The translations under genes were made by a program, and so were the position numbers. Below the pieces are notes generated by a model. It did no database searches, was not told the origin of the DNA, and saw only the letters and a list, made by a program, of their open reading frames with translations. This document shows, one piece after another, positions 1 to 12,736 of a DNA stretch of 64,000 nucleotides (position 1 is the first letter of the stretch; every line of letters starts with the position of its first letter). The stretch is from Solenopsis invicta (taxonomy: Eukaryota; Arthropoda; Insecta; Hymenoptera; Formicidae), in assembly GCF_016802725.1 (NCBI RefSeq), contig NC_052677.1, forward strand, positions 15,798,329 to 15,862,328, written 5' to 3'.

Positions 1-1576
1 ATCCAATTGACAGCTATTCTGAACAAAAGCACATTCTGAATTTTTTCTGTATTAAAAATATATATTCACGTGCCAAGGTGCTTTCAGGTTACAATTGACA
101 TTATTCAATTTTGTCCTTGTCAGTTAAAAATTTTGTCGAAAATCTCGAATCTTGTTTAACTTCGTCCATTAATAACGCGTCAAAGGGAGACGCGTGTATT
201 ATAAATGGCGAAATGGTAACAAAATGATAAACCCAATTCCGAAGCGCATCCACTTAACCCGTTCCCTCGGAACAAAGGAGGCAGCAGGCTGGGCACCCTC
301 GCCTCTCGGTAGCGTCAATCTCGCGGGCCGAAAATCGTATTACTCTACCGGCGAAAAAGCAATCTCTGCCGTTGCCGGCGCTCTCGGAAGGAGGACGTCT
401 GCGGATATAAAATATGCCGGAAGGAGGTTCCGCTTTTACCGCGTCTCGCCGCCGCCGACCCTTTGCGCGTCGAAATATCCTACCCCCCGAAAAGTGATCA
501 CCACGTAGAGACGCCGAGTTCTCGCCGGAAGAGACGAGAGTGGTTTTAAAGCTGGCGTGTAGTTTTCTCTCGCGACTCGATATTCTCGACTTCGCGTTCA
601 CCATATTGCTCGGGAGATTGCAACTAGGGTTCACTTACGGTACATTTGATATGAGTAATTGAATGTAGTTTATATAGTTAGTAATTAAATTGAACTTGGA
701 AATTTATACCAAAAGTGCGATCATAATCAATACTTGAAACCTCATAATTTTAAATCTAAGAAAATCTTGATATAAATGTTGAGGAAGGCTTAAATGAATT
801 GTAAATTGATGTCTGTTGTATTCCAAGTAACGCATCAATTGCCCTTTGATTTTCCAATTACCTTTCTTACGGTTTAGAATAGGAATTGGGAGAGTCAAAT
901 TACGAATTGTATTGCATTATCGAATCTTATTCCGCAGTTTTGTTTTCAAAGGAGAATACGAGGAAGTTTTTCAGGCTTTCAAAAAAAAAACTTCCGCGTG
1001 ATAAGGTTGCGGGGAGGAAAACGTGTGAGACACGCATAGAAACGGGACGATAGGGAAGGCTCTCGAAGGCTCGAGGCAAGGCCTGACATTTGGTTACTGA
1101 CATTTTCACCCCGGGGTTGACGGCGGGCAACCCTTTGGCGTTGCCCGCGCTCAATCACTCCATTGTCTCGGCCGGCGTGCTCGTTTTATGCCCGCGTCAA
1201 CGCTTCATTATGGGGCCCGGGAGGGTACAGGAGGGGGCGGCGATAGAGGGACGGGGGGCGGGAGGGCCAGCAGGCCGGGGGGCGCAACCGAGTCCGGTCG
1301 AGTTGGCTTCTATAGCCCACGTGTCCGCCACATTGTCTATCCCAAGAATACATTACGCGCCCACGCGATCGTCCGGCACGCGGCTCTCCGACGGTAGAGA
1401 GTATCTCTCGTCGACCTCGCCAACGTCGAGCCGGCTATCGATATCCGCGATCGCGATCGAGGCGCGATGAGCCCGTCGAGCGTGTCGATGAACGTGCGCA
1501 TGGATAATGCATAACTCCGCGCGCCGCGCCGGCTCCGCCGTAAACTTCGGATAGAGATTGAAACCGGTGCAATTTC

Positions 1577-1583
1577 AGTGAGT

Positions 1584-1615
<32 letters not shown>

Positions 1616-1643
1616 GTTATATATATATATATGTATATATAAT
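1577..1643. repeat. (TA)n microsatellite in two blocks
   Basis: Two TA tracts are each preceded by the same AGTGAGT lead-in (near 1578 and 1611), so the lead-in plus tract has itself been duplicated in tandem. Confidence 0.9.
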
Positions 1644-2249
1644 ATCGTACAATATTAACCCGTTCTCTTGCAATCCTGAGCATTTTTTGTCCGAAATTTT
1701 CAAATCGAATGCCAACTTGTGATTACTTCGGTTATTAAATATTATTAACACCAATTTTATAATTTTTTAAAGTAAGGTTTCGATATTTGTTCTAGAAAAC
1801 TGAAAGGATGTTTGTGAATTTTTAGAAATTTTTTTAACCATTTTAAACAGATGACAAAATGAATAGATTCGAGGAACCCAGGACAGTAGGGATGAGTCAT
1901 CGTTTTGAGCATTGGTATCATAAAGATTAATTGTAGTTTATCCACGCACTTTTGCGGTTTTTCCGATAGATTTCTGCGAAAAAAATGTGCCGCATATAGA
2001 GAATCGTTTTCGGCATGAAAATGTAGAGAACAGTTCTCTCTGTTACATCAGTACAGTTTAACTATAATAATTTTTTAAGATATCAAACACCAAAATTGTG
2101 AAATCTACCAACGAGACCCGGGTCTCCCCTAAACGTATTGCCAACGAAAAAGGATGAGGAACGATGGGGGGGGGGACAGGCAAGGCGAAGGTGAGGTCGC
2201 GCTTGAAGCTTCGTAAGTGGAAGCTGAGTAAAACTCTGTTGGAAGGTAG

Positions 2250-2700
2250 TTGATGCGAAATTACCGAGGTCGGGCGAGGTCGAGGCGGGGATCGAGAGGG
2301 GCTTCGTCGGCTCCGTTACATCGTATCGGTCCACTCCACCAGCACCATCACCACCACACCACTGTCAGCGGGGGCCAAATCGCAACGTTTGCGGGCCAGC
2401 GCGGACAAACGCGCCGACACGCACGCACGCCACGCGGCGCAATTAATTACCGCGTAAAGTCGCGCGCGCGCGCGCACCGCCCGATTAATTGCAGCGGCCG
2501 GCGATCGGCGCCGGGTGCATAATTGACATTGTTGCCGCATTGTTTACGGTGCCCACTGAATTTATCAATAGATTCCTCGTGTGCACCCCACCGTACACGA
2601 CGTGGTATTCTGCCGCACTCTCGCCCGACGTCCACCCCTGTCTTTCGCTGCCAGCAGGGCCGGTTCTAGGCATCCTCGAGTTCGCGCGAGAGTAAATGTG
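2250..2700. promoter_or_regulatory. GC-rich island with mirrored homeodomain-type sites
   Basis: A CpG-dense block contains GCAATTAAT at 2439-2447 and its exact inverse ATTAATTGC at 2484-2492, flanking a CG alternating run. CATTGT (Sox-type core) occurs at 2527-2532 and 2538-2543. The overlapping frames on both strands look like by-products of base composition rather than genes. A role as svp intronic enhancer is inference only. Confidence 0.3.
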
Positions 2701-3344
2701 ATTTTGAAAAATTGAAATTTCGCCGTAACCTGTCCAAATAATAATCCCTGCGCTTGTGCACACACTCGATTCGATGGAAACACGACAATCTTTTTATGTT
2801 TGTAACTTTGAAAATTGTTTTTACCGAAATTGTGAAAATTTGCATTGCTAATTTAGAAGGACGTTCCTAGATTAATATACCTCCAATTTTTCTCTCACAA
2901 ATCCACCAAACTCGTGTAATAGTATGAATATGTTTACAGTTTAGTTCGAATATAAGAAAAGTGTAAATTCGGCCCTGTAAGCTGGTGCATCCAGTTTGGT
3001 TTGATCCTCATAGTTTCACTGTTGAATAAGCTAATAACATATTTCAGTAACACGATCGTTATTTCAACCTGACCATTATTTTACTGGAGAACCTTGAATA
3101 GCCTTGAAGCACGATCGTAAAATTGTGACGATGCAACCCGCAATCAAATTTTTCGCGAGATACCATGGATGACTTGATTGAAATAAAGTTAGGTATATTG
3201 TCAAACTTTAACGAGACAGAACAAATATTAAATATCGTTGTATAATTATTTATTTATTCACAAATTTATACATGCTACGTTTTCCAATATTTGCGCTGTC
3301 AAAAAATTTTTTAATCAACTTCTTATAATTCTTATTCGAAGATA

Positions 3345-3469
3345 TTAGGTTGGCGAAAAAAGTCATGTCTTGTTTTGTTATCTATGTGAATAAAAGTTTT
3401 AGCTTTGCATGAAACAATGTTTTTCATTTACATAGGGAAAGATCGACATGACTTTTTTTACCAACCTAA
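3345..3469. mobile_element. Mariner-type MITE, 125 bp, with TA target duplication
   Basis: The element begins TTAGGTTGGCGAAAAAAGTC and ends with the near-exact inverse GACTTTTTTTACCAACCTAA. TA lies immediately outside both ends (3343-3344 and 3470-3471), as expected for Tc1/mariner insertion. The inside is too short for a transposase and has no coding signal, so it is a non-autonomous derivative. The end sequence type is common in ant and other insect mariners. Confidence 0.9.
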
Positions 3470-4199
3470 TATTATCCGATTGCACATTTCTTACAAAAAC
3501 ATTTATATATTTTTCAACTTGTTAATTGATTGTAACATCGAAGTCAACGGGTTGAAAAATCGATTTTCAAATCGACTCAAATTCATATTGCACATTTAAT
3601 GTCAAACGCGATTATTTCATATTAAATTTTATCCTGTGCGATTAATGTGCACGTTAGCCCAGCATTAATTAGAATTAGATAGTCATGTGCAAATAAGTGT
3701 ACAGTGCCATTGTCCTCTCTTGTCACCCGGGTCGGGAATTACGTAATGCGGTCCAGCATTGAAATCGACGTTGCGCTAATCGTCGCCGCCGTTGCGGTCG
3801 ACAAAATATGCGAGAAAAGAGACTTTCCGCTAATCCCCGTCTCGATATTTGTCGGAGCGACCCTCGTGTTTGGGATTTAACCAGGCAGCGGTTCTCCGCG
3901 TAGAATAGAATGGAATAGGATAGTATCTTCAATTCAGAAAGTGGTTTTGCACTTGTTAATTCCCAATAGGAACAATCTGAAACTACACGCACGTTTGTTT
4001 TCTTGTTCAGTTATAAACGCATTTATTTAATATCTTTAATTTTTTTGTGTATAAATTCGAGATTTTACATTTTACTTTAGGTTTTCGTGGCTCCAAATTT
4101 TAAAAATAAAAAAAATAATCAAAGCACCTTGGAAACAAAATAGAAAAACATTTTTAAGGCATTTAAAGAATAATAGTTTAAATTGGATTAATGAAATTA

Positions 4200-4204
<5 letters not shown>

Positions 4205-4231
<27 letters not shown>
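4205..4231. repeat. (GA)n microsatellite
   Basis: About 13 uninterrupted GA units in AT-rich DNA. It is a potential GAGA-factor-type tract, but no other promoter signal is visible. Confidence 0.9.
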
Positions 4232-4429
4232 AAGTAACGATATTATCATTAAAATTAAGCCCTGTCACATCGTTCTTCCCACGAAAGTATATTCGTTTTA
4301 GAAGAGCGACGTGACAAGGGTATGTCCTTCGCGAGAATAAGTAACAAGGCACGAAAGAACGAAAACGAGGCGCGGTGGAGGGCACGATGAGCGCGAAAGA
4401 GCGAGATCGGCGGCCGCGAATCCTCTCAG

Positions 4430-4958
4430 ACGGATTATGACACGTAGAAAGTTCACGACCTTTTGTAGTCTGGCGCTACCCTCCTCCGGTCTCGTCCTCG
4501 TCCGACGGTGGTAATCCTCTAACCAGGCCGTTATGCCGTTGTTGACATTTAGCCCCGGGTGCTCTCGAAACCGGTCCGCGATCTCGCGTCCCCGGAAAGG
4601 GGTAGACAGGACGACGCGCGTATCCTGGCGCGTTTCGCGAGAAAGAGCGTCGATGGGAAAAAAAAGTTGACCTTCGTAGCACCTGCCTGCCAGGGGATCT
4701 ACCTGCCTGCGCGATTTGGCAGGGGAAAACGAGGGGGGAGGGGAGCCTCTGAGCCACTCGGAGGCCCGTCGGGTCGGCGCGCGGGCCCCAAGAGGGCCCG
4801 CGGCGCTCGCTACCCGAACGATGTAATAGGATTGGCATTGTCGGCCATTAACATGACAATGTGGCTCCTAAACGGGACGCTTGTACGTACGTACGGGCCA
4901 TCTATGGGGTGTGTATTTCGGTTAAATGCCTGTCGCCCCGATGCGTACCCCTGATAGG

Positions 4959-4960
<2 letters not shown>
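4430..4960. promoter_or_regulatory. GC-rich island, candidate regulatory block
   Basis: The island is CpG-dense and includes CATTGT at 4836-4841 facing ACAATG at 4856-4861 around GGCCATTAAC, a paired Sox-like plus homeodomain-like arrangement. A TTGACATTT near 4539 recalls TGACATTT near 1084, each followed within about 25 bp by a CCCCGGG run. Open frames here lie on both strands and match no family I recognise. Confidence 0.25.

Positions 4961-4996
<36 letters not shown>
4961..4996. repeat. (GA)n microsatellite
   Basis: About 17 GA units at the right edge of the GC-rich island. Confidence 0.9.
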
Positions 4997-4998
<2 letters not shown>

Positions 4999-5580
4999 CG
5001 TCTCTAAATATGCAGTGTTGTTATGATAATTATCGCGCGGGTCTACCGTGTATGTGTGTGCGCGGTATCTATTATACACGAGGAGGCGCTTCCTCACAAT
5101 ATTGTGATATCCGATACAGCGTACTGCACGCAATGCGCGGAACCGAGTGTGCTATGACACTTCCGTTCATCATCAACAACGGGGGTTTCACGTTCATATT
5201 ACGACTGTACGTGATTCGAAGTTACAACAGCTTCTTAGGAAAAACACGAAAGGTTATATTAAATTTTTACTAATTTTTCATGTACACTTGGAAATAATTG
5301 GTTTTATGTGTTGTGGGAGTTATATGTATTATATATTTTTTTAAAAGTACATCGATTTTTAAGTATTATAGTTGTAATAAATTATAGTTGTGCGATTTCT
5401 TGTTGAAAAATTATAGAATTACAGTTATTAGTTTTAGCAGAACTGAAAGAATATATTTTTATGAACAATTTTAAAATTGTACGTTATCATATTTTACTAT
5501 TGTCTATTATCACGTATTTTTTCGAAAGAGTGCTGTTCTGAGATTCTGATCATTGAAGTAAGCTTTTATGCGACACGCGG

Positions 5581-5636
5581 CTGTATGATTAATTATGTAT
5601 GGTATTAATTACCATACATAATTAATCACGATACAG
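5581..5636. repeat. Near-perfect 56 bp hairpin
   Basis: GATTAATTATGTATGGTA (from 5588) is matched exactly by its inverse TACCATACATAATTAATC across a 5-base centre. Outer CTGTAT and ATACAG also pair. No terminal duplication is evident. It could be a tiny MITE relic, a cruciform-prone palindrome or a hairpin RNA. Confidence 0.85.
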
Positions 5637-8600
5637 TTAGCAATACTGTTAAGAATCTACGCTCTCATGCCAACGCATAATAACACGAAGATGAGCATAC
5701 GACATTGGAAGCGGATTCTTTTCCACTTCTGATGCATTTTATTGGAAGAATCTTTTTCAAAGAAGTCTAATAGAACGGTGAAGCAATCTCCTTTTAAGAT
5801 TTTAAGGATTAATTTTGAATTTAGCAGAAAATTCATCAAGTTTATTAATTAATTTTCTTAACTTAGAGTTACATCATTATCACACCGAATCCTTCAATTC
5901 GCATTTGCAGAACTTGTTTCTTAATACAATATCGACGTTTCAATTAAGTGCATTAGAAGTTGCATCAGACGCAACCCTTATATGAATCTATGAAGCTAGT
6001 AGACAATCGCAGAGAGGAAGCGGGTTGAATGTTACGACGAGACGTCTCGAGCATATCGCCACGTCTGACAATCACGAGCGATGAAGGGGGCGAGACTTAA
6101 TTAGCCGTTCGCGTCGCGTAATTACGACACTTTCGATTCCGTTACGAGAGAAATGACAGAGTCACCCCACCGCCCCCGGTAAGTCTAGTCCCTTTATGTT
6201 CTCCCTCGAGCATCCCGTAAAACTGTCCGCCGTCTACGGCTATTACCTTCGAAGCAACCTCTACGTGGAAGCGCGAGGCGCCGTGATATACATCAAAAGC
6301 ATAATTATCATCGCGTCGCGAAGCCACTTTTACAGACGCAGATGCGTCGTCGAGCAAGTCGCGATGGCCGCCTGCGAGACAATTAGCCCATTAAAGATTG
6401 GACGCTAAAGCGAAATGCTGTCTCAACGCGAGCTGTCTCGCTAATGTGCAAATTCACGTCCCTATGCGAATGAATCGATTGTAAAATACGGTGATCGCGC
6501 GTAACGATAATCTTCTTTGTGATCCTTATCATTTCGGGACACGTGGTTGCAAGTCGTACGTTCCGGATAAACGTGTGTTCGTATTGCGCACGAGTGTAAC
6601 ACGATCGGCTAGCTTGTACATCTTGGGAATCAACGAGCACATTGGGCCTTCCTGCTTGCCGTTACGAGCTCCGGTGCGCTCCTTTTAGGTGCGCTTATTA
6701 ACGCGCCTGTTAGCACCCGTCCGCAGAGCCTTGCTCGATTAGCCGACCGTATAATTATCGTCTCTTCGTCTTTCCCCCCCTCGGGCGCTTTTCTTCGTTG
6801 CGCATCTTATATCGACCAGTCATGAGCACATCCGAGAAAACGCGGCGGACCGTTTCTTGACGCGAGGCCGAAGGCGCTGAAGAGATCCGGCTGTCGATGC
6901 TTGTCTGGCACTTGAGAAATGAATGTTGTCGTTAATGCGTAATAGCATGTAAATAATTTTGTGAGGTACAAGCTTTAAGCTCACTATTATTGCATAGTAC
7001 TGGAATATGATTAATCGTCTCGAAGCTATATTGAACTTGTTTTGTGTTGTCTGAAGAAATATTGTACAATATTGTTAAACGGTATTATTGATAGCATGCT
7101 GAAAAAGTAGTTGCACATCCGTTTCTCATTTCTATTTTTGACTAAAATGCTTATTGCTTCAAACACGTTATTCAAATTTAAATACAAATATTTAACAAAT
7201 TTAAAAAATTTAGATCTAAAATTTTAACTACTGATATTCCTTCAATTACATAATTTTTATATGTACATTTGAAAAAAATATATATTATTATATAATAGTA
7301 TGTACTGTATAATAAAACAAGAGGGAAGAATTATTTTAGACCATTAATAATTATTTTATAAAACTGTATATAATTAATTTGAACTAAACATCAATTTAGA
7401 AATAAAGTGACGTTTCAATTTTTACTCGAGCTATCGCTACGTCTAGATTCTTATCGTCTTTTCATCAACCATCTGCCTCTGGCTTGGCAGTGGCTGGCTA
7501 TGTCACGATTTTTTCTCAAGTGATTTCTAATCTGCGGCCGTTTTTAACGTCCATATCTCATAGCGGAACTTACCTTCGCGCTGATTTCGCGACGGCTGTT
7601 AATCATCCGCACGTTGGATCGCGCGTAAAGGATTTATGCTCGCAATTTGCGTGGAGATCGCAGAACTATTCGCTAAGCATTCTCTTCTTCGCGCGGGAGA
7701 AGAGATGAGAAGATCCTCGCGCGCGATTTCGCGACTCTCGCGGTGCGATAAAGCGACCGGCTTTTCTTCTGCGCCGTGGTCGCGAGATAGAAGCCATTAA
7801 TGTAAGTCACCTGTTACAAGACGCGCGGAATTAAGCGCGGTAAATTATACGTTACGTCACGTGAGCACCGCCCGTATTCCCTGCCCGCCGCGATCACGGA
7901 GAAGTTATCGAGTACGCGCGTACGATCGTAATGAACTTCCTCTCTCGGCGTCGCGTCTTGACCACCGGCACGTTATCACGACGCGTCTCGTCGGCGAATT
8001 CCTCCGTTATCTATCAGGATCATTCTCGCGCGAAACTAAGCTGTGATCTAAGGGGAAACTGTTATACGAATAAGAAGAAATATTGTGAAACACAATCTGA
8101 AAGAGAGTTAATGTTTGCTAATGATATATCCGGTTTTATAATTATACGTGTGTGCGCTCTCTTTCGTTATATTCTTTTATTATTCTAACTCGTGGCTTTA
8201 AGGATCTGTTGAAGTTGAACGTACGATATTCTCGCGTATTCTCATCTTGAAATTTGACGTTTATAATTGTCTGCAAGAATGAGACGAGAACTCTAGGTTT
8301 ATAATTATTGTTTGTTAAAGGAATGCATTTCGATCTACTTATAGAACACATAATTATATAGTTTACTGCACATCGAGATGGAAGATTGACGTTATCTTTG
8401 ATTTCTCTTCTGAAAATTATGCACGTCATAATTATGCTTCGAAAATATTTGCTTCTACTTATAACTGCGTACAGGCTGCATTTTGAATCTAGAATCGTGT
8501 CTTTCGGTGCAGTTATTGAGGTTAAAAATAAAAAGTCTGGTTAGGGAAGTGACAAAGATTGTGATGGAGAGAAATGAAAGAAACGAGAACATATGCGAGA

Positions 8601-8940
8601 AAAAAAAGTAGTACGACTGAAGCATAGAAAGTGTCTCATATATTCACTACATCAATTGTTAAGGAGATCGGACCTCATCAGAACAAATGAGAAAATTTAG
8701 AAATCGATGAAATTGCATATGTTGAGATTGATAAATAGGTTCAGAAATTTTTTTATTGTTAACAGCGGCATTTTAAAACAAAAAGCTAAATTTATAAAAA
8801 TGCTTCATCTCTTTTATGCATCTCTAAATACAAGTTGCGTTTTTAAAAGAATTAAAAAGATTGCGCATAATGTACATATATGTGCAAAATATTAGAATAT
8901 GCATTAGGAGCGCCACATCGCGGATTACGTAGAATTCTTT
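5637..8940. other. No gene seen; mixed GC island and AT-rich DNA
   Basis: The stretches 6020-6780 and 7440-8050 are CpG-rich with open frames on both strands but no start, splice or family evidence. The rest is AT-rich with homopolymer runs. It is probably svp intron. Confidence 0.4.
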
Positions 8941-9388
8941 CGCCAAATAATTTTTCACGAAAAACTGGACACTCTCAAAGAAGCAAAACGCGATCGTGAG
9001 CGAGAGATGCCAAGCGGCTTCGCGGGGATTCTTCCATGCCCTTCGGAAATGTCATATAGCTGTCGGATGCTGCGGAGGCAATATTTCACACCGGTAGGTC
9101 TCTCTTCCCCGGTCCCCGTTCGCGACTTGTCCTCTCCCTCGCGGGCCTCACCTCCTGGCGTCACCTCCCTCGCACGTCCCCGCTACCAGTACTTTTGAAG
9201 GAGTTTTTACGGAGTCCCTCGATCTTTAATCACAGCTCGACCTTCCATTGTCAGTGACGTCACCTCCGACTCTGGCAAGGGTGCTCAGGGGATGCTTTGT
9301 GTTGGGCTGCGTTGATCCCTCTCTCGTGTCATTTGTCCCCAGACGCCTTATTTGTACGCACATATAGAGTGACAAAGAAAGAAATAAA

Positions 9389-9408
9389 GAGAGAGAGAGA
9401 GAGAGAGA
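9389..9408. repeat. (GA)n microsatellite
   Basis: About 10 GA units at the edge of the GC-rich block 8940-9770. Confidence 0.85.
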
Positions 9409-11096
9409 CGAAAAGAAGAAAAGAAAAAAAGAGAACATCCGTGATTCTACGGACGCGACTTTCGCGCGAGAGAAGAAGAGGTAGGAGAGTCGACATGTCC
9501 CGAAGAAGAGATTCCGCTATACCCCACAAGCGCATATCGATATGTATATCCCGGCAAGAAACGCGTCGCGTCTTGTCGACGCGAGAGCTTTTGCTGAACG
9601 AGCGGTTCCTCGCGTTCTTATGTACCTTCCTCTCCTTATTTCTTCGATAACCTGCTCCCGTTGGACCGGATTACAACGAGGTATATATGTATACGCGGGA
9701 TTATCCTGCCGAGCACAGACGCGCAGTCGACGCTCGTTTCCATTTCGATTGTAATATCGAGACAATATCTCTCGTTCTTACAAAGGAAATTTACTTAGAA
9801 ACTATACTTATAGCAGTAGATTGTAGATTAGATGCAAGCATACCTTTTCAAGTAAGTAAAGCCATTCTCCTGGCTATATCAAACTTGGACAGAAACAATA
9901 GAAGCAATCTGAGTAGTAATATCCAGTAATATCTTTGATGATCAAAAGCAATTTTCCGAAGATATATTAATATTTAAGTGGATATATTAATATTGAAGGA
10001 TGTTAAAATGTTAAACAAGAATTTAAATTATCCCATTTCAAAATTTCGTGTTAAGTGTAGGAATTTTGAATTTGTTTTAATCTGTTTATTTCTGTTTGCA
10101 TTATCAAACGTTATTTTCATTAGACTAAACATTTTTGTAGAAAAAACGAAACAATAATGTAATATTGCAAGTACTTCGAATAATTTTACATGCCCAAAAG
10201 TACAGATAAGAACTTTTTTGAAATCAATATCAATTTAATAAATAGATGAAATTGTAAGTTATTGGTATGTGAAAAATTTATAATGATTCATGAAAATTAC
10301 GTAACACGCGCCGTAATTATAGATATTACAGATATTAAAATCATAAGGCGGTTGACGACGTCGAGTATCTCCCGACGAAATTGAGATTAATAAGACAAAG
10401 AGTTGCGCTGGATCTAGCCGGTACGCACTGGAAAACGATGGAACTCGAGCGACTGACGTTAGCTTCGAGGAAGCGACAACAATGATCGCGTGACAGAAAA
10501 TTACCGAAGAACACACTTGGAAAAAAAAGGACGCGTTACGCAAAGAGAAATTTGTCGTACTAATCCGCGATCTCGATTTGACAAGAGGCTTATTTGTAAG
10601 TTTCTGACATTTGACTGCTACCAAGGTAGCATCGATCAGGGAGCGGCCTAATCTCGTATTGTACACTCACTCGATGATCTTGCAAATTTTTCGTGATTAT
10701 CGCAAATCAGATATGTCCAGGAAATAGCATAGTCGCAACTTACAATGCACCATAATCTAAAGATATCTAAGATATGCTTGAAACTCCCACAATCATTGTC
10801 GTGGAAACTTATACAAAAACAAGAAGCTATAGAGTCAATTATCAAATCACGTGACAAAATGTATACTTTTCGGATATTGACAGAATATAAAATTCTTTCA
10901 CACACAGTCCCATCTGCATCTCTCTAAAAAAATCTAGAGGTTCAGCTTCGAGCGAGAGCGCGTTCTCAATCACCGATCAGCTTACCAATGCTAAAACATC
11001 GCGAAGCGACTAATAATTGATTCAATACCGCTACGCAACTCGTGCAATATTGATAAATCGCTAGTCGAATTTCAGTCAATCGAATCCAACATGCGG

Positions 11097-11161
11097 GGGG
11101 TCCTGAGGGGGTGTGCCCCAGTAATAGCATGGAAGAAACGGCAATGGGACTCAGGGACCCC
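11097..11161. repeat. GC-rich imperfect hairpin
   Basis: GGGGTCCTGAG pairs with CTCAGGGACCCC across a loop of about 42 bases, with one bulged base. It stands out as a GC-rich spot in AT-rich DNA. It is not a tRNA cloverleaf that I can fold, and its function is unknown. Confidence 0.5.
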
Positions 11162-12678
11162 ACTACTGAAGATTGGTCAATTTATGGTGGTGCTCGGTCA
11201 ACAAGGCGCCACAGCATTTAGCGGTTAACGCGTGCAACGAAGGAGAGAGGGAAAGAGAAAATGAGACGAGAGACGACGCGAGGAGGAAACCAGAGACGCC
11301 ACTCAACAGCATTATTCGAACTGATGCGGTGAATTGGTGCTGACGACATCGCACAGAGCCAATCCGACAGTTTGTTTATTGGCCGCGCGTTGGCGGATTC
11401 CTCGCGATCTCTTTAATTGAGACCTCGTCGATCGAAGCTGATACGAGTACGCGGCGGATCGCGCTCGGATTTCGTTGATCAACATCATTGCGACATAAAG
11501 AAACAGAGAGAGAGAAAAAAAGAGAATGTCTCTTGATTATTTTAACATATAGCTTTCAATCAGAAAGGTGTTATTAGACAAAATTGTTACATATATTTTT
11601 TTTTTTAGATTTTGCAATCCACTGACGCTTCGCGTCGCACCCTCTTACAATTATCAATAAAATAAAAGTGAGGTAGTAAGATTCACATAATTTTGCTATT
11701 TAATGAATGAATGCTATTTAGTAAGCATAATTTTAGAAATTTAATAAGAGTTATATTACTAGGAAGATTTGTACTTTGAAAACAAACAACGATTCATTTA
11801 ATTCATTGATACACTTTCGACAATTCTTTTATTATATATTTTGATTTCATCCCGCACAATAATTAATTTATGCTTCGCGCGATAATAAAAAAGATTTAAT
11901 TATCCCAAGTAAACAATGAGTAATTTTATGAAGTAAACATTAAATCGCGCATAAGACTTCATCAAAGTTAATCGGTGCTAATGCATGGCAATGCAACTCA
12001 GACCTACATTATAATAATTGTTCGGCGGTAATGCAGTCAGATTATTATTTTGCTTTTTTACCAAAACGTTTTCAAAAATGCTAATTGTTTTGTGAGCCTT
12101 TAAACAGCCTTCTCATAAAATAAATTATAATTATGCAATTTATCGATCGTCCGAAGTTGCAATTTAACGATTTCCCAAACCATGATAGTGTTTATGCGAT
12201 AGTGTTTAGGGATTAAACGTCCATTGTTGATATGAATGTTCTCGATGTAATGTAAATAGAAAAAAATTTGTCGCTAGATAACAAAAAATAAGTCCAATAA
12301 TAGCGAAATTGACGTATATTTATATAATTCTTTATTTTTGCAACGCGATTTGTGTTGCTCCTTGAGAAATACAGATTGCAGTGTTCTATCAAGATTTCGC
12401 AAGAGTTCCCTCGAGCGTTTGGCAACGATATGCAAATAAGCCTTCTTATATCATTGATAATTCTCCGGAGTAAGTAAAAACGTATTATTTAATTAGATAT
12501 TAGAAAAGGCAGTTAGAAAATTAATTCTTTATAAAAGATAATTCTTTCCACGTAATTAAAAAAAAAAGATATATCTCTCTGCAAACATATTGAGCTAACA
12601 TAATCGACAAAGTGAACGAATGCACTTAGATGTATACCTAATATACATTAACATGAAGTAATCACATTTATTGAATAA

Positions 12679-12736
12679 ATTGTTATTTGTCGATAAAATT
12701 CACTACAATTAATGAATTTGATCGACAAATAACAAT
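12679..12736. repeat. 58 bp hairpin
   Basis: ATTGTTATTTGTCGATAAAA at 12679 is mirrored by the tail ATCGACAAATAACAAT ending 12736, with TGAATT/AATTCA also pairing. The stem is about 24 bp with one mismatch and a loop of about 10 bases. Confidence 0.8.
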
